From positions 64,001 to 128,000 of the forward strand of contig JAQVWF010000004.1 of NCBI GenBank assembly GCA_028698615.1: 64,000 nt of DNA. Direction: 5' to 3'. The position numbers were made by a program, and so were the translations under genes. The DNA is from Syntrophorhabdaceae bacterium (lineage in GTDB: Bacteria > Desulfobacterota > Syntrophorhabdia > Syntrophorhabdales > Syntrophorhabdaceae). How positions within the stretch are numbered: the stretch's first letter is position 1; each line of letters opens with the position of its first letter. The notes beneath the pieces are model-generated. The model did no database searches, was not told where the DNA came from, and saw nothing but the letters and a program-made list of their open reading frames with translations. Below are positions 17,754-27,988 of the stretch, piece by piece.

Positions 17754-19703
17754 ATGGCAGACGTGATCTTCAGTTCCTGGCAGGGTGAGATAATAGACAA
17801 CAGGGGCAAGGCCCGCGAGTCTTTCGATGCCCCCAAGGTAAAACTCCCCGGAGAGTTTGAGAAGGGCGTTCCCGTCAAGGCTTTCATGGGATGGGACGGT
17901 ATCATCCTTTGCGATGAGAGCGTGGATATCATCGACATGTCAGTCAAGTATGCCGAGGCGGTCCAGAAGGAATCCTGCGGAAGGTGCGTACCCTGCAGGA
18001 TAGGAAGCAAGGTCATTTTGGGCATCTTGAGGGGTATCGCCGAAGGTCGCGGAAAAAAGGAAGACCTCGAGAGGATCCCCGGCATTGCGACGAGCATAAA
18101 GGACGGATCGAAATGCCAGATCGGGCAGACAGGCTTCGTACCCCTGCTTCAGGCGCTTTCGTTCTTTGGGCCCGAATTTGACCGGTCGATAGGGGAAGGG
18201 CGCAAGGCGAAGTCAGGCGAATACCGGATCTCCGTCACGGCCCCCTGCATGAGCGTCTGCCCCACTCAGCTCGATATTCCGAGGTATGTGGAGGCAGTAA
18301 GCGAGGGGAGGTTCACCGAGTCCCTCGCCACAATACGTGAGAATACGTGCCTGGCCGGCACCCTGGGAAGGGTTTGTGTCAGGCCCTGCGAATCCAACTG
18401 CAGGCGCGCTAACATCGATGAGGCCATATCCATAAAGAGCCTCAAGAGGTTTGTTGCAGACTACGAAATAGAGAAGAATGTTAGGCGCAACATTGAAGCA
18501 AAGATAGACAAGAACAAGAAAGTTGCCGTTATCGGCGCCGGCCCTGCCGGACTTTCCTGTGCATACTACCTTGCCCAGATGGGTTACCCGGTGACGGTTT
18601 TCGAGAAGCTCGGCGAACCGGGCGGTATGGCCGCGGTCGGCATCCCCGATTATCGTTTGCCGAGAGTTGTCCTGGGCGGTGAGGGTGCCCTGGTGGAGTC
18701 ATTCGGGGTAACCATGCGCTATGGCGTGACCCTGGGCAAAGATATAACCATCGATCAGATCCGCAAGGATTTCGACGCCGTCTTCATCGGTGTCGGTGCT
18801 CACAGTTCGTCGCCTATGGGTGTTCAGGGCGAAGACATGGGTTACCGCGGTTTTATAGCCGGCGTGAAATACCTTCTTGACATCAACAATGGGCAGGATC
18901 CCTATCCTGAGGGCAAAAAAGTTGTCGTTGTCGGCGGCGGCAACGTGGCAATGGACTGCGTGAGGTCGTCATTCCGCATAGGCAAGCCCGATGTCCACCT
19001 GGTCTATAGACGCACCAAGAAAGAAATGCCTGCCGATCCCGTGGAGATCCACGAGGCAGAGGAAGAGGGCGTTGAGTTCCACTATCTGTGCAACCCCACG
19101 AGGATCCTTGAAAAGGATGGCAAAGTGGTCGGCGTGGAATGCATTCGCATGGAATTGGGAGAACCTGACCAGAGCGGCCGCAGGAGGCCGGTGCCGGTCC
19201 CGGGCTCTGAATTCGTGATCGAAACAGACATTCTCATCCCGGCCATCGGGCAGGCCGTCGACTTTTCTTTTCTGGATAGAACGGAGGATTTCACTATAAC
19301 AAAATGGAAGACCTTCCAGGTTGACCAGGAGACCTTCGAGACGAACGTTGCCGGAGTGTTTTCAGCCGGCGATTGCGAGACCGGTCCCGATGTTCTCGTT
19401 CGTGCCTGCGGAAACGGGAAGCGCGCTGCCTGGAAGATCGATGAGTATCTGAAGGGAGAGAAACCGAAGGCCCGCATGAGTGAGAAGTTCGTAAAGTTCT
19501 TCGGTGATGTCAAGGTCTACGACAAGAACGAAAATGTCGGTTTTCTGGGCGATCGGGCACGACTTCTTCTGCGGCCGATGGCCCCCGAGGTCAGAAAATG
19601 GACCTTCGCAGAGGTGGAAGAGGGTTTCCGTACCGATGAGGCGATCACAGAGGCGTCGCGGTGCCTTCGCTGTTACAGAATAGGTATGATTGCGGTTGGT
19701 TGA
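17754..19703 (+). CDS. NuoF-tail/GltD-like fused flavoprotein (SfrB-like) in the nuo operon
   Basis: A 649-residue fusion in the place of nuoE-nuoF. Residues about 45-140 match the iron-sulfur tail of NuoF: C75-x2-C78-x2-C81 (ESCGRCVPC) and C121 (SKCQIG) would bind cluster N3. NuoF's FMN/NADH Rossmann domain, with its glycine-rich loop, is absent. From about 160 on it is like the glutamate synthase small subunit: cysteines 165, 169, 199, 208, 212 and 216 for iron-sulfur clusters, an FAD motif GAGPAG (261-266), and a second dinucleotide motif VVGGGNVAMD. It resembles, from memory, SfrB of Geobacter. ATG 17754 is preceded by AAGG; a TTG at 17748 is possible. Probably feeds electrons from NAD(P)H via FAD into the NuoG-like subunit. 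Confidence 0.88.
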   Translation: MADVIFSSWQGEIIDNRGKARESFDAPKVKLPGEFEKGVPVKAFMGWDGIILCDESVDIIDMSVKYAEAVQKESCGRCVPCRIGSKVILGILRGIAEGRGKKEDLERIPGIATSIKDGSKCQIGQTGFVPLLQALSFFGPEFDRSIGEGRKAKSGEYRISVTAPCMSVCPTQLDIPRYVEAVSEGRFTESLATIRENTCLAGTLGRVCVRPCESNCRRANIDEAISIKSLKRFVADYEIEKNVRRNIEAKIDKNKKVAVIGAGPAGLSCAYYLAQMGYPVTVFEKLGEPGGMAAVGIPDYRLPRVVLGGEGALVESFGVTMRYGVTLGKDITIDQIRKDFDAVFIGVGAHSSSPMGVQGEDMGYRGFIAGVKYLLDINNGQDPYPEGKKVVVVGGGNVAMDCVRSSFRIGKPDVHLVYRRTKKEMPADPVEIHEAEEEGVEFHYLCNPTRILEKDGKVVGVECIRMELGEPDQSGRRRPVPVPGSEFVIETDILIPAIGQAVDFSFLDRTEDFTITKWKTFQVDQETFETNVAGVFSAGDCETGPDVLVRACGNGKRAAWKIDEYLKGEKPKARMSEKFVKFFGDVKVYDKNENVGFLGDRARLLLRPMAPEVRKWTFAEVEEGFRTDEAITEASRCLRCYRIGMIAVG

Positions 19704-19716
19704 AAAGGGAACGGGA

Positions 19717-22125
19717 ATGATAACACTCAAGATAGACGGCAAAGAGATAAAGACCGAAGAAGGCAAGACCATACTCGAGGCTGCGCGGGATAACAATATA
19801 TACATTCCCACGCTGTGCTACCATGAGAACCTTCTCCCCATTGGCTCCTGCAGGCTTTGCATCGTTGAGATCGACGGGTACGAAAAACCCATGGCATCCT
19901 GTACTACTGCCGCCGCCGAGGGCATATCGGTGACGACCCGGTCAGAAAAGCTTTTCGGCATGCGTCAGGAGTATCTCAGGTTCCTCCTCGTCAATCATCC
20001 CCTTGACTGTCCCATCTGTGATTCTGCCGGCGAATGCCGCCTGCAGGACCTCGTATTTGAACATAAGATAGAATGCGTCGACCTTGCCGCCGACAGGGAG
20101 CCAAAAAAGGCGAAAGCCTATGCCACAGCGCTTATAAGATATTCCGAAGACAGGTGTGTCCTGTGTCTGCGGTGCGTTCATGCCTGCCGGGAAGTCTCCG
20201 GACGGAGGGTCTTGGAACTCGCCGGTAGTGGAATAGAAGCTGCGATGGCCCCGAAGGTCCCCGAGGACTGCATCTCCTGCGGCGAATGTCTTTCTATGTG
20301 CCCCGTGGGCGCCCTCACGGAACAGGAGAGTTCCTTGAAGAGCAGGAAATGGCAGACAAAACGCCAGACAACGACCTGCCCCCATTGTGGTTTTGGCTGT
20401 TCACTGGATCTTGATGTCTACGAGGACAGGTTCATAACGAAGGTCGTGACCAGTCCGTCGTGTTTGCCCAACAGGGGTTCGCTGTGCGTGATGGGACGGT
20501 TCGGGTATGACTTTGCAAATAATGAGGCGAGACTTGCGGCACCCACCGTCAAAGAGGGTGCTCAAGCGGTCGAAACTACTTTGGCCGAGGCCGTAGAAGC
20601 GACCGCATCGGCCCTCACGAAATTGGACAAGGAAGGCAAGGCCATCGGTTTTGTCGTATCTTCGCGGGCGACGAACGAAGAGGCCTACATGATATCGCAG
20701 ATCGGGAAGAGGTTCTCAAAAAGCCAGTTCGGGACTGCCGGGTATTACCATACGGGTAAAGTGCTGGAAACTTTGCGCCGGATGGGTATCCGCTATCCCT
20801 ACGAATATGATGCCCTGAGCAAGTGTGACCTGGTGGTTGTCGCCGGCGGCGATCTCCTCGGAAACAATCATCTCCTCGGGAACAAGGTGCGTGAGGCGGT
20901 GAAGGGCAGGGGCGCCAGGGTCGCCGTCATTGATCCTTCCGCCACATCCCTTACGCGGGTCAGCGATGTGTGGGTCAAAGTGGCCCCCGGGACAGACGCG
21001 CTGTTCTTCAATGGTATCGCTTCACAGTTGATCGCAGACAAGAAGAGCGACCCGGAAGCTCAGAATCTGGATGGTTTTTCCGGTTATGCCGCGGGAGGGA
21101 AGGCGGATGCCGCAAAAGGGAGCGGCGCTGACGAGAAGAGCGTCGACAGGTTCTATGCCCTTTTTGCCGCGGCCTCCTCGGTTGCCGTCATATTCGGCAC
21201 AGGTATCAGCAGCAAGACGGAGAGCATGGAATCCCTTCTGAATCTCTGTCTTGTAAAAGGGGTTCAAAGAACGGGAGTGGTGATGCCTATCGCCCTGCAG
21301 TCGAACGCCGTCGGTGTCCTTTCCATTCTGCCCGATGCCGTCGGTTCCGGAGAGGTGCTGGAAAAAGCAGAGGGCCTCTTCATCTACGAAGACGATCCCT
21401 TTCATTATCTTGGGGGCAAAGGTGTCGAGGAATCACTGAAAAAGAAGGCATTTGTGGCCGCGTGCGACTTGTTCGCCACGGGCACTTCAGCATACGCCCA
21501 CGTCGTTGTGCCCGCAGGAAGTTTTGCAGAGAAGGAAGGCAGCTTTGTCGCCGAGGATGGTTTTATGCGGAAGGTGGGACGGGCGAAGGGGAGTTCATCG
21601 CCGGGATTCGAGTTCCTGAGGCTGCTCCTTGACCGTCTTGGCGGCGGCCTGTATAGAGACGAGGCCGAGGCCTCGACGGTTCTCTTCGGAAAAGAGATCC
21701 TTGTGAAAAATGAAGGTGGCAGGGCGATGCTCAAGCCGACGGATGGCACGGCGCACTTTGCTTCATCGGAGAAGGCCGCACCGGAAGGATCGGCGAAGCC
21801 CTTCACTCTTGTTTTGAGGAATGTATTCTTTCACCATCATTTGGCGGGCAAGGGAGTTTACTCGAAGATGGTGTACCTCCAGAACCCCGCCGTTGCAGGA
21901 GACAAGCTGTTCATTTCCCCGGAGGACGCGGCGGCCCTGGGAATATCCGACGGCGGCCAGGTCGTCGTTGAATCGGATAAGGGGGTTCTGCAGCATCCCG
22001 CCACGATCAGGGAAGGTCTTGGCAGGGGAGTGCTTGAATACAGGATGTTAAGGAACAGGCAGGACATATTGAAACTGACCGATGGATACGGTAAACACAT
22101 CGCAGTGACGGTTAAAAAGGGTTAA
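19717..22125 (+). CDS. nuoG: NuoG-like iron-sulfur/molybdopterin-fold subunit
   Basis: An 802-residue complex I subunit. The N-terminal [2Fe-2S] domain has C34, C45, C48 and C62. Next is the His-Cys3 cluster segment (HPLDCPICDSAGEC), then two [4Fe-4S] motifs (CVLCLRCVHAC and CISCGECLSMC), then a Fe4S4 segment CPHCGFGC with a later C (SLCVMGRFG), as in formate dehydrogenase alpha chains. The remainder is a molybdopterin oxidoreductase fold ending in a dinucleotide-binding domain. I see no clear Cys/Sec metal ligand of a working formate dehydrogenase. I start at ATG 19717; an earlier ATG (19690) overlaps the previous gene. Confidence 0.92.
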   Translation: MITLKIDGKEIKTEEGKTILEAARDNNIYIPTLCYHENLLPIGSCRLCIVEIDGYEKPMASCTTAAAEGISVTTRSEKLFGMRQEYLRFLLVNHPLDCPICDSAGECRLQDLVFEHKIECVDLAADREPKKAKAYATALIRYSEDRCVLCLRCVHACREVSGRRVLELAGSGIEAAMAPKVPEDCISCGECLSMCPVGALTEQESSLKSRKWQTKRQTTTCPHCGFGCSLDLDVYEDRFITKVVTSPSCLPNRGSLCVMGRFGYDFANNEARLAAPTVKEGAQAVETTLAEAVEATASALTKLDKEGKAIGFVVSSRATNEEAYMISQIGKRFSKSQFGTAGYYHTGKVLETLRRMGIRYPYEYDALSKCDLVVVAGGDLLGNNHLLGNKVREAVKGRGARVAVIDPSATSLTRVSDVWVKVAPGTDALFFNGIASQLIADKKSDPEAQNLDGFSGYAAGGKADAAKGSGADEKSVDRFYALFAAASSVAVIFGTGISSKTESMESLLNLCLVKGVQRTGVVMPIALQSNAVGVLSILPDAVGSGEVLEKAEGLFIYEDDPFHYLGGKGVEESLKKKAFVAACDLFATGTSAYAHVVVPAGSFAEKEGSFVAEDGFMRKVGRAKGSSSPGFEFLRLLLDRLGGGLYRDEAEASTVLFGKEILVKNEGGRAMLKPTDGTAHFASSEKAAPEGSAKPFTLVLRNVFFHHHLAGKGVYSKMVYLQNPAVAGDKLFISPEDAAALGISDGGQVVVESDKGVLQHPATIREGLGRGVLEYRMLRNRQDILKLTDGYGKHIAVTVKKG

Positions 22126-22128
22126 GGC

Positions 22129-23121
22129 ATGGAACCGTTCTACACGTTAATCGAAATGGTGGTCAAGAACATAGTCGTAGTTCTCGTTCTCATGGGTTTC
22201 GTGGCATATACCACGCTCCTCGAACGAAAGCTTCTCGGCCGTTTGCAGGTGAGGCTCGGGCCGAACAGAGTGGGTCCCTTCGGTCTTCTCCAGCCTATTG
22301 CTGATGGTGTCAAGTCCTTCTTCAAGGAAGACATCATACCCGATGAAGCTGACAAGACACTCTACGTCCTGGCACCCGGTATATCACTCTTCGCTGCGCT
22401 CAGCCTGTTTGCCGTGGTTCCCTTCGGAGGAACGATCACTCTCCTCGGCAGAGAGATAAAGCTTGTCATCGCAGATATTGATACGGGGTTGCTTTACCTT
22501 CTTGCCATGGCGACTCTGGGTGAATATGGCGTCGTTCTCGGCGGGTGGGCTTCGGGGAACAAATACGGCGTGCTCGGAGCATTGCGCGCCGCTGCACAGA
22601 TGATAAGCTACGAAGTGGCCCTGGGCCTCGCGGTGATCGGAACCATCATTCTTGCCGGGTCGCTGAACCTTCGCGAGATCGTTGCCGCGCAGGACGGAAT
22701 GTGGTTCATCGTTAAATACCCCTTCGGCTTCATCTTCTACATCGTGGCCGGACTGGCGGAAATCAACAGAACGCCTTTTGATATGCCGGAATCGGAGAGC
22801 GAACTTGCGTGCGGCTTCAACATCGAGTACAGCAGCATGAAGTTTGCGACCTTCATGATCGCCGAATACGCGCACATGTTTACCGTTGCGGCGATCGTTA
22901 CCACCCTGTTCCTCGGAGGGTGGATGGGCCCATGGCTGCCCGGACCGGTATGGTTCGTGATAAAGGTCTTTGTGGTCATCTTCTTCTTCATCTGGGAGAG
23001 GGGTACATTTCCACGGTTGAGATACGATCATATCATGCATTTCGGATGGAAGGTGCTCTTGCCTCTTACCCTTCTTAATGTTGTTGTCACCGCCGCCCTC
23101 GTGGCACTGGGGGTGCTGTAA
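22129..23121 (+). CDS. nuoH: NADH-quinone oxidoreductase subunit H
   Basis: Membrane subunit next to the quinone channel, 330 residues with about eight helices. Diagnostic stretches are ERKLLGRLQVRLGPNRVGP, with QPIADGVKSFFKED after it, and AEINRTPFDMPESESEL, which contains the acidic loop that contacts NuoB/NuoD. IWERGTFPRLRYD marks the C-terminal part. The gene starts 3 bases after nuoG and overlaps nuoI by one base. Confidence 0.98.
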   Translation: MEPFYTLIEMVVKNIVVVLVLMGFVAYTTLLERKLLGRLQVRLGPNRVGPFGLLQPIADGVKSFFKEDIIPDEADKTLYVLAPGISLFAALSLFAVVPFGGTITLLGREIKLVIADIDTGLLYLLAMATLGEYGVVLGGWASGNKYGVLGALRAAAQMISYEVALGLAVIGTIILAGSLNLREIVAAQDGMWFIVKYPFGFIFYIVAGLAEINRTPFDMPESESELACGFNIEYSSMKFATFMIAEYAHMFTVAAIVTTLFLGGWMGPWLPGPVWFVIKVFVVIFFFIWERGTFPRLRYDHIMHFGWKVLLPLTLLNVVVTAALVALGVL

Positions 23122-23540
23122 TGAAAGTGATCCTGCCGCTCCTCAAGGGTCTTCGGCTTACGTTCACGAGAGTCTTCACGAAGCCCATAACCTATCAATA
23201 CCCGGAGCACAAGCATGAGGTTCCCGAAAGATGGCGGGGCATACACTATTTCAAGAAGAACGAGGCCGGAGAAACGGCCTGTGTGGCCTGCGGCCTGTGT
23301 GTTAAAGTCTGTCCCAACCAGTGCATCACCCTGGAGATAGGCGAGAAATTTGACGGGAAGCGCTACCCGCTGAAATACGAGATCGATCCCTGGCGGTGCA
23401 TATACTGCGGGTTCTGTCAGGATGCCTGCCCGGTGAACGCCATCAATCTCGGGAAAGACTATGAGCAGGCATATTACCGGAAAGAGGATTTTGTTCTGGA
23501 TATGAAAAAACTCCTTGCCATGTATGAGGATAAAAAATGA
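23121..23540 (+). CDS. nuoI: NADH-quinone oxidoreductase subunit I
   Basis: Ferredoxin-like subunit carrying clusters N6a and N6b, 139 residues. Two C-x2-C-x2-C-x3-C-P motifs are present: CVACGLCVKVCP and CIYCGFCQDACP. The N-terminal helix and the HKHEVPERWRGIHYF segment fit the family. It overlaps nuoH by one base and nuoJ by four bases. Confidence 0.98.
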   Translation: MKVILPLLKGLRLTFTRVFTKPITYQYPEHKHEVPERWRGIHYFKKNEAGETACVACGLCVKVCPNQCITLEIGEKFDGKRYPLKYEIDPWRCIYCGFCQDACPVNAINLGKDYEQAYYRKEDFVLDMKKLLAMYEDKK

Positions 23541-24070
23541 TCGGCATCGGTATCGGATTCAAATGGTTTATCTTTGTTGTAATGGCCCTTATGGCGACGG
23601 GTTCGTCGCTCATGATCGTCACAAGGAAAAACCCTATCCACAGCGCCCTCTGGCTGATCGTGACCTTTTTTTCCGTCGCGATCCTCTATGTACTGCTCAA
23701 CGCAACCTTCATCGCGGTCGCCCAGGTTATGGTCTATGCCGGGGCGGTAATGATGCTGGTGCTCTTCGTGATCATGCTGATACATCTCGAATGGGGAGCA
23801 CAATGGAAGTCGAAACTTTCCTTTGCGAAGCTCATGGGAGGGATCATCACGGTAATGCTTTTCCTGCAGATCCTGGCAGGAGTGTTTACATACGGCAGCG
23901 TGGGGCAAATGGGCAGCTACAGCACTGAGAAACTCGCTGAACTGGGCAATACGAGGGCGGTGGGAAGTTTGCTGTACGGCAAATATGTGTTCGCGTTCGA
24001 GGTTGCCTCGATACTTCTTCTGGTAGGCATCGTCGGGGCTGTGATGCTTGCCAGGAAAAGAAAGGACTAG
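23537..24070 (+). CDS. nuoJ: NADH-quinone oxidoreductase subunit J
   Basis: Membrane subunit of complex I, 177 residues, five helices. RKNPIHSALWLIVTFFSVAI, with FIAVAQVMVYAGAVMMLVLF shortly after, is the conserved core, including the pi-bulge helix region. The start overlaps the nuoI stop (ATGA). Typical length. Confidence 0.97.
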   Translation: MIGIGIGFKWFIFVVMALMATGSSLMIVTRKNPIHSALWLIVTFFSVAILYVLLNATFIAVAQVMVYAGAVMMLVLFVIMLIHLEWGAQWKSKLSFAKLMGGIITVMLFLQILAGVFTYGSVGQMGSYSTEKLAELGNTRAVGSLLYGKYVFAFEVASILLLVGIVGAVMLARKRKD

Positions 24071-24079
24071 GAGATAGAA

Positions 24080-24391
24080 ATGTTGCCCGAGATACCGCAG
24101 ACCCTCTATTACTTGCTCTCGGCGGTGCTGTTCACCGTGGGAGCGGTGGGTGTCATCACGCGGCGGAATGCGATCGTGATCTTTATGTGCATCGAACTCA
24201 TGCTGAACGCCGTTAACCTGAGCTTCATAACCTCGGGAAGTTTTCTCAATTCCCTGGACGGGACCATCTTCGTTATCTTCATTATGGCCGTTGCGGCGGC
24301 GGAGGCGGCGGTGGGGCTCGCCATATTCGTGCTCATATTCAGGTTGAAGGGCACGGTACACGTTGACGATTTTAATCTGCTTAAGGGCTAA
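24080..24391 (+). CDS. nuoK: NADH-quinone oxidoreductase subunit K
   Basis: Three-helix membrane subunit, 103 residues, homologous to Mrp[21 protein letters not shown], with the conserved glutamate of helix 2, and the second glutamate in [12 protein letters not shown] (helix 3) are both kept, so the proton path looks intact. It starts 9 bases after nuoJ, with AGGAG upstream. Confidence 0.97.
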   Translation: MLPEIPQTLYYLLSAVLFTVGAVGVITRRNAIVIFMCIELMLNAVNLSFITSGSFLNSLDGTIFVIFIMAVAAAEAAVGLAIFVLIFRLKGTVHVDDFNLLKG

Positions 24392-24405
24392 AGAAGGGGT
24401 TTTAA

Positions 24406-26391
24406 ATGGCTGACCTTATCTGGCTTATACCGGCGTTTCCTGCGATCGGGTTTATAATAAACGGTCTTCTTGGTGTACGCTTCCCTAAGACGCTTACTGC
24501 CTGGGTCGCATGCCTTTCCGTGATAGCATCTTTCGTAGTGTCGGCAATCATTTTTGTGCAGTTTCTGCAACTTCCGGCTGAGAGCAGGGTCTATGAAATG
24601 ACCGTCTTCGACTGGATCGTCTCTGGCGATTTTAAGACAGAGATCGGCTTCAGGATCGATGCTCTGTCGATCATCATGTGCCTCATTGTCTCCGGTGTGG
24701 GCTCTCTGATCCATATTTATTCCGCGGGTTATATGCATGGCGATCCGGGGTTCAGGAGATACTTTACGTACCTCAACCTCTTCGTCTTCATGATGCTTAC
24801 CCTCGTGACGGGTGACAACGTTCTCCTCATGTTCGTGGGATGGGAGGGGGTGGGGCTTTGTTCGTATCTCCTTATAGGATTCTGGTATGAGAAGGACTCC
24901 GCATCGAACGCTGGGAAGAAGGCGTTCATTGTCAACAGGATCGGGGATTTCGGCTTCCTCCTCGGCGTTTTCCTGCTGGTTGGGACACTTGGAGCGGCGG
25001 GGGTCTGGACCTTGAAATTTTCCGAGCTTCAGGCAAATGTGAATTTGATAGGGCCTGGTCTGGCGACGGCAATAACTCTTCTCTTCTTCGTGGGAGCAAC
25101 GGGAAAGTCTGCCCAGATACCTCTCTATGTGTGGCTGCCGGACGCGATGGAAGGCCCCACGCCTGTCAGCTCCCTCATCCACGCGGCAACGATGGTCACG
25201 GCCGGTGTCTACATGATCGCCCGTTTGAACTTTCTCTATGTGCTTGCCCCGACAACGTTGCTTATCGTAACGGTTGTCGGCCTTCTGACGGCGTTTTTCG
25301 CCGCAACGATCGGATGTGCCCAATACGACATCAAGAGGGTTCTCGCCTATTCGACGGTAAGTCAACTGGGCTACATGTTCGTCGGTGTCGGCGCGGGGGC
25401 GTATGCGGCGGGCGTTTTCCATCTCATGACGCATGCCTTCTTCAAGGGGCTGCTCTTTTTGGCGGCGGGCAGCGTGATGCACGCCATGAGCGGCGAACTG
25501 GATATGAGGAAGATGGGTGGACTGCGCAAGAAGATACCCATCACATATTGGACGACTTTTATTGCCTGCCTGGCTATTGCCGGTATACCAGGCTTGTCCG
25601 GATTCTTCAGCAAGGACGAGATACTCTGGATGGCCTATAGCAGGCACCACAGCTTCTGGTTCTGGTTTATAGGTGCCGTTACTGCTGGGATGACGGCGTT
25701 CTACATGTTCAGAATGTTCTTCAATACCTTTCACGGGGAGTGCCGTGCATCGGAAGAGGTCAAACATCATATCCATGAATCGCCGAAGGTGATGACGATC
25801 CCGCTTATGATCCTGGCCGTTCTCAGCATTGTTGGCGGCTACGTTGGTGTGCCGCAGGTGCTGGGCGGCGCGAATCATATAGAGAAATGGCTGGAGCCGG
25901 TCTTCGGTCATCATGCAGCGGCAGCGACGGTGCATTCGGGCGGTTTCGGTATCGTCAGCACGGCCTTTGCATCGACTGCGGAAGGCCATGGGGCAGCGGG
26001 TGGAGCAGAGATGATGTTGATGATCGGTGCTATTATCATCGGCCTTCTCGGCATATTCATCGCATGGTTGTTTTACGTGAAGAACCCTGAACTGCCGAAG
26101 AGGTTTGTTGAGAAGTTCCATGGGCTTTTCACGCTGGTACATAACAAGTATTTTGTCGACGAGTTTTATGGGTTCATATTCGTAAAGGGTTTGTTCAAGG
26201 TTGGCAAGGTCTGTAAGGACTTTTTCGACGAGACGATCATTGACGGCATCATAAACGGAATAGCCGGGGCACTGTCGGGTATCAGCGGTCTTATTCGGAA
26301 GGTGCAGAACGGGCTGGTGCAGGGCTATGCGTTTGCGATAATATTCGGTGCGATCATCGTTATCGGCTATCTTATCTCGAGAATCTTGTGA
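24406..26391 (+). CDS. nuoL: NADH-quinone oxidoreductase subunit L
   Basis: Antiporter-like proton-pumping subunit, 661 residues, with the extended C-terminal lateral helix. The core has [16 protein letters not shown], the lysine-bearing [39 protein letters not shown], and SKDEILW. The C-terminal 170 residues include the lateral helix and a final transmembrane anchor ([18 protein letters not shown]). It is followed after 10 bases by nuoM. Confidence 0.98.
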   Translation: MADLIWLIPAFPAIGFIINGLLGVRFPKTLTAWVACLSVIASFVVSAIIFVQFLQLPAESRVYEMTVFDWIVSGDFKTEIGFRIDALSIIMCLIVSGVGSLIHIYSAGYMHGDPGFRRYFTYLNLFVFMMLTLVTGDNVLLMFVGWEGVGLCSYLLIGFWYEKDSASNAGKKAFIVNRIGDFGFLLGVFLLVGTLGAAGVWTLKFSELQANVNLIGPGLATAITLLFFVGATGKSAQIPLYVWLPDAMEGPTPVSSLIHAATMVTAGVYMIARLNFLYVLAPTTLLIVTVVGLLTAFFAATIGCAQYDIKRVLAYSTVSQLGYMFVGVGAGAYAAGVFHLMTHAFFKGLLFLAAGSVMHAMSGELDMRKMGGLRKKIPITYWTTFIACLAIAGIPGLSGFFSKDEILWMAYSRHHSFWFWFIGAVTAGMTAFYMFRMFFNTFHGECRASEEVKHHIHESPKVMTIPLMILAVLSIVGGYVGVPQVLGGANHIEKWLEPVFGHHAAAATVHSGGFGIVSTAFASTAEGHGAAGGAEMMLMIGAIIIGLLGIFIAWLFYVKNPELPKRFVEKFHGLFTLVHNKYFVDEFYGFIFVKGLFKVGKVCKDFFDETIIDGIINGIAGALSGISGLIRKVQNGLVQGYAFAIIFGAIIVIGYLISRIL

Positions 26392-26401
26392 AGGTGTGTG
26401 C

Positions 26402-27976
26402 ATGACGGTTATGTCGGTCCCAATACTCAGCTTTCTCATATATTTTCCGCTCCTCGGGGCAGTGATCCTGCTATTTGCGAATCGCAGAAACAGTCAGTTC
26501 ATCAAAATCTTTACTCTCGTCATTTCCCTGATAGAGCTTGCGGCGTCTATCCCTCTTTTCTTCAAATTCGATGACGCGGCAAAGACAATGCAGTTTGTCG
26601 AAAAGGCGGATTGGTTTCCAGAATGGGGCATAAGCTATTTGCTCGGCATAGACGGCATAAGCCTTCTTCTTGTTCTCTTGACCACGTTTCTCACTGTTAT
26701 CTGTGTGCTGTGTTCATGGAAGGCCATTGAGGATCGAGTGAAGGAATACTACATTACATTCCTTTTTCTTGAAACGGCGATGATTGGAACGCTCTGCGCC
26801 CTCGATCTCGTGCTCTTCTACATTTTCTGGGAATTGATGTTGATTCCCATGTATCTGCTTATCGGTGTGTGGGGAGGTCCGAGAAGGGTATACGCGGCCA
26901 TAAAGTTTTTCCTCTTTACCATGGCGGGAAGCGTTCTCATGCTTGTCGCGATCCTGACCCTGTACTTTTTCTATTACAACAGCACGGGGGTTTACACATT
27001 CAACGTGCTTGAGCTCTATAAGGCGAGCATTCCCATCGTGAAGCAGTACTGGCTTTTTGGGGCCTTTGCGCTATCTTTTGCCATCAAGGTTCCCATGTTC
27101 CCGGTGCACACCTGGTTGCCGGACGCGCACACGGAAGCGCCGACGGCGGGCAGCGTCATCCTTGCCGGAGTGCTTTTAAAGATGGGCACCTACGGTTTCA
27201 TAAGATTTGCGATCCCGCTTTTCCCGGCTGCGGCAATAGACGCAGTACCGCTCATGTCCATACTCGCGGTTATCGGAATCATTTATGGCGCCATTGTCAG
27301 TATGATGCAGCCCGACCTGAAGAGACTGATCGCCTTTTCCAGCGTGAGCCACCTCGGCTATGTCATGCTCGGTATCTTTGCTTTCAATATGCAGGGCGTT
27401 CAGGGCGGCATCTACCAGATGCTCAACCATGGCATAAGCACCGGCGGACTTTTTCTCATCGTGGGAATGATATATGAGAGAAGGCACACGAGAATGATAT
27501 CCGACTTCGGAGGGATTGCGAAGGTAATGCCGATTTTTGCGGTATTCTTCATGATCATCACTCTGTCGTCGATCGCCCTTCCCGGAACGAACGGGTTTGT
27601 GGGGGAGTTTCTAATTCTGCTGGGCGCATTCAAGAGCAATGTGGTGTATGGGACGCTGGCGACGACGGGTGTCATTCTGGGAGCGGTATATATGCTCTGG
27701 ATGTTCCAGAGGGTCATGTTCGGGGTGATCACGAAGGAAGAGAACAGGAATCTGAAAGATCTGGGCGGCCGGGAGATATTGATACTTGTCTCCATGGTAT
27801 TCTTCATAATCCTGATGGGCGTATACCCGAAGATGTTCTTTAAGAAGATGGACACTACCGTTGCGGAATACCTGGCCTTCGTGAAGACCAAGAGCGCGCA
27901 GGTTCGTGTTTTGGAGCAGGACGCGGCCGGAGCCAGGGTGGCCAAGGAAATAGCGAACAAGAATATGACGAGATAG
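26402..27976 (+). CDS. nuoM: NADH-quinone oxidoreductase subunit M
   Basis: Antiporter-like subunit, 524 residues, about 14 helices. [20 protein letters not shown] carries the conserved glutamate; [20 protein letters not shown] carries the key lysine; [18 protein letters not shown] is diagnostic. I chose ATG 26402 ([10 protein letters not shown]) preceded by AAGGTG; the frame is open back to 26348 inside nuoL, but those residues are not family-like. Confidence 0.97.
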   Translation: MTVMSVPILSFLIYFPLLGAVILLFANRRNSQFIKIFTLVISLIELAASIPLFFKFDDAAKTMQFVEKADWFPEWGISYLLGIDGISLLLVLLTTFLTVICVLCSWKAIEDRVKEYYITFLFLETAMIGTLCALDLVLFYIFWELMLIPMYLLIGVWGGPRRVYAAIKFFLFTMAGSVLMLVAILTLYFFYYNSTGVYTFNVLELYKASIPIVKQYWLFGAFALSFAIKVPMFPVHTWLPDAHTEAPTAGSVILAGVLLKMGTYGFIRFAIPLFPAAAIDAVPLMSILAVIGIIYGAIVSMMQPDLKRLIAFSSVSHLGYVMLGIFAFNMQGVQGGIYQMLNHGISTGGLFLIVGMIYERRHTRMISDFGGIAKVMPIFAVFFMIITLSSIALPGTNGFVGEFLILLGAFKSNVVYGTLATTGVILGAVYMLWMFQRVMFGVITKEENRNLKDLGGREILILVSMVFFIILMGVYPKMFFKKMDTTVAEYLAFVKTKSAQVRVLEQDAAGARVAKEIANKNMTR

Positions 27977-27988
27977 AGGTGCCTGTTA

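Noticed and set aside
19690..19716. Upstream in-frame ATG for the NuoG-like gene
   Set aside because: It overlaps the end of the preceding gene and adds residues that do not fit the [2Fe-2S] domain start; ATG 19717 has a better ribosome site.
24388..26439. Minus-strand open frame of 683 codons opposite nuoL
   Set aside because: Exact shadow of nuoL with low-complexity, His/Arg-rich composition; nuoL is a clear gene.
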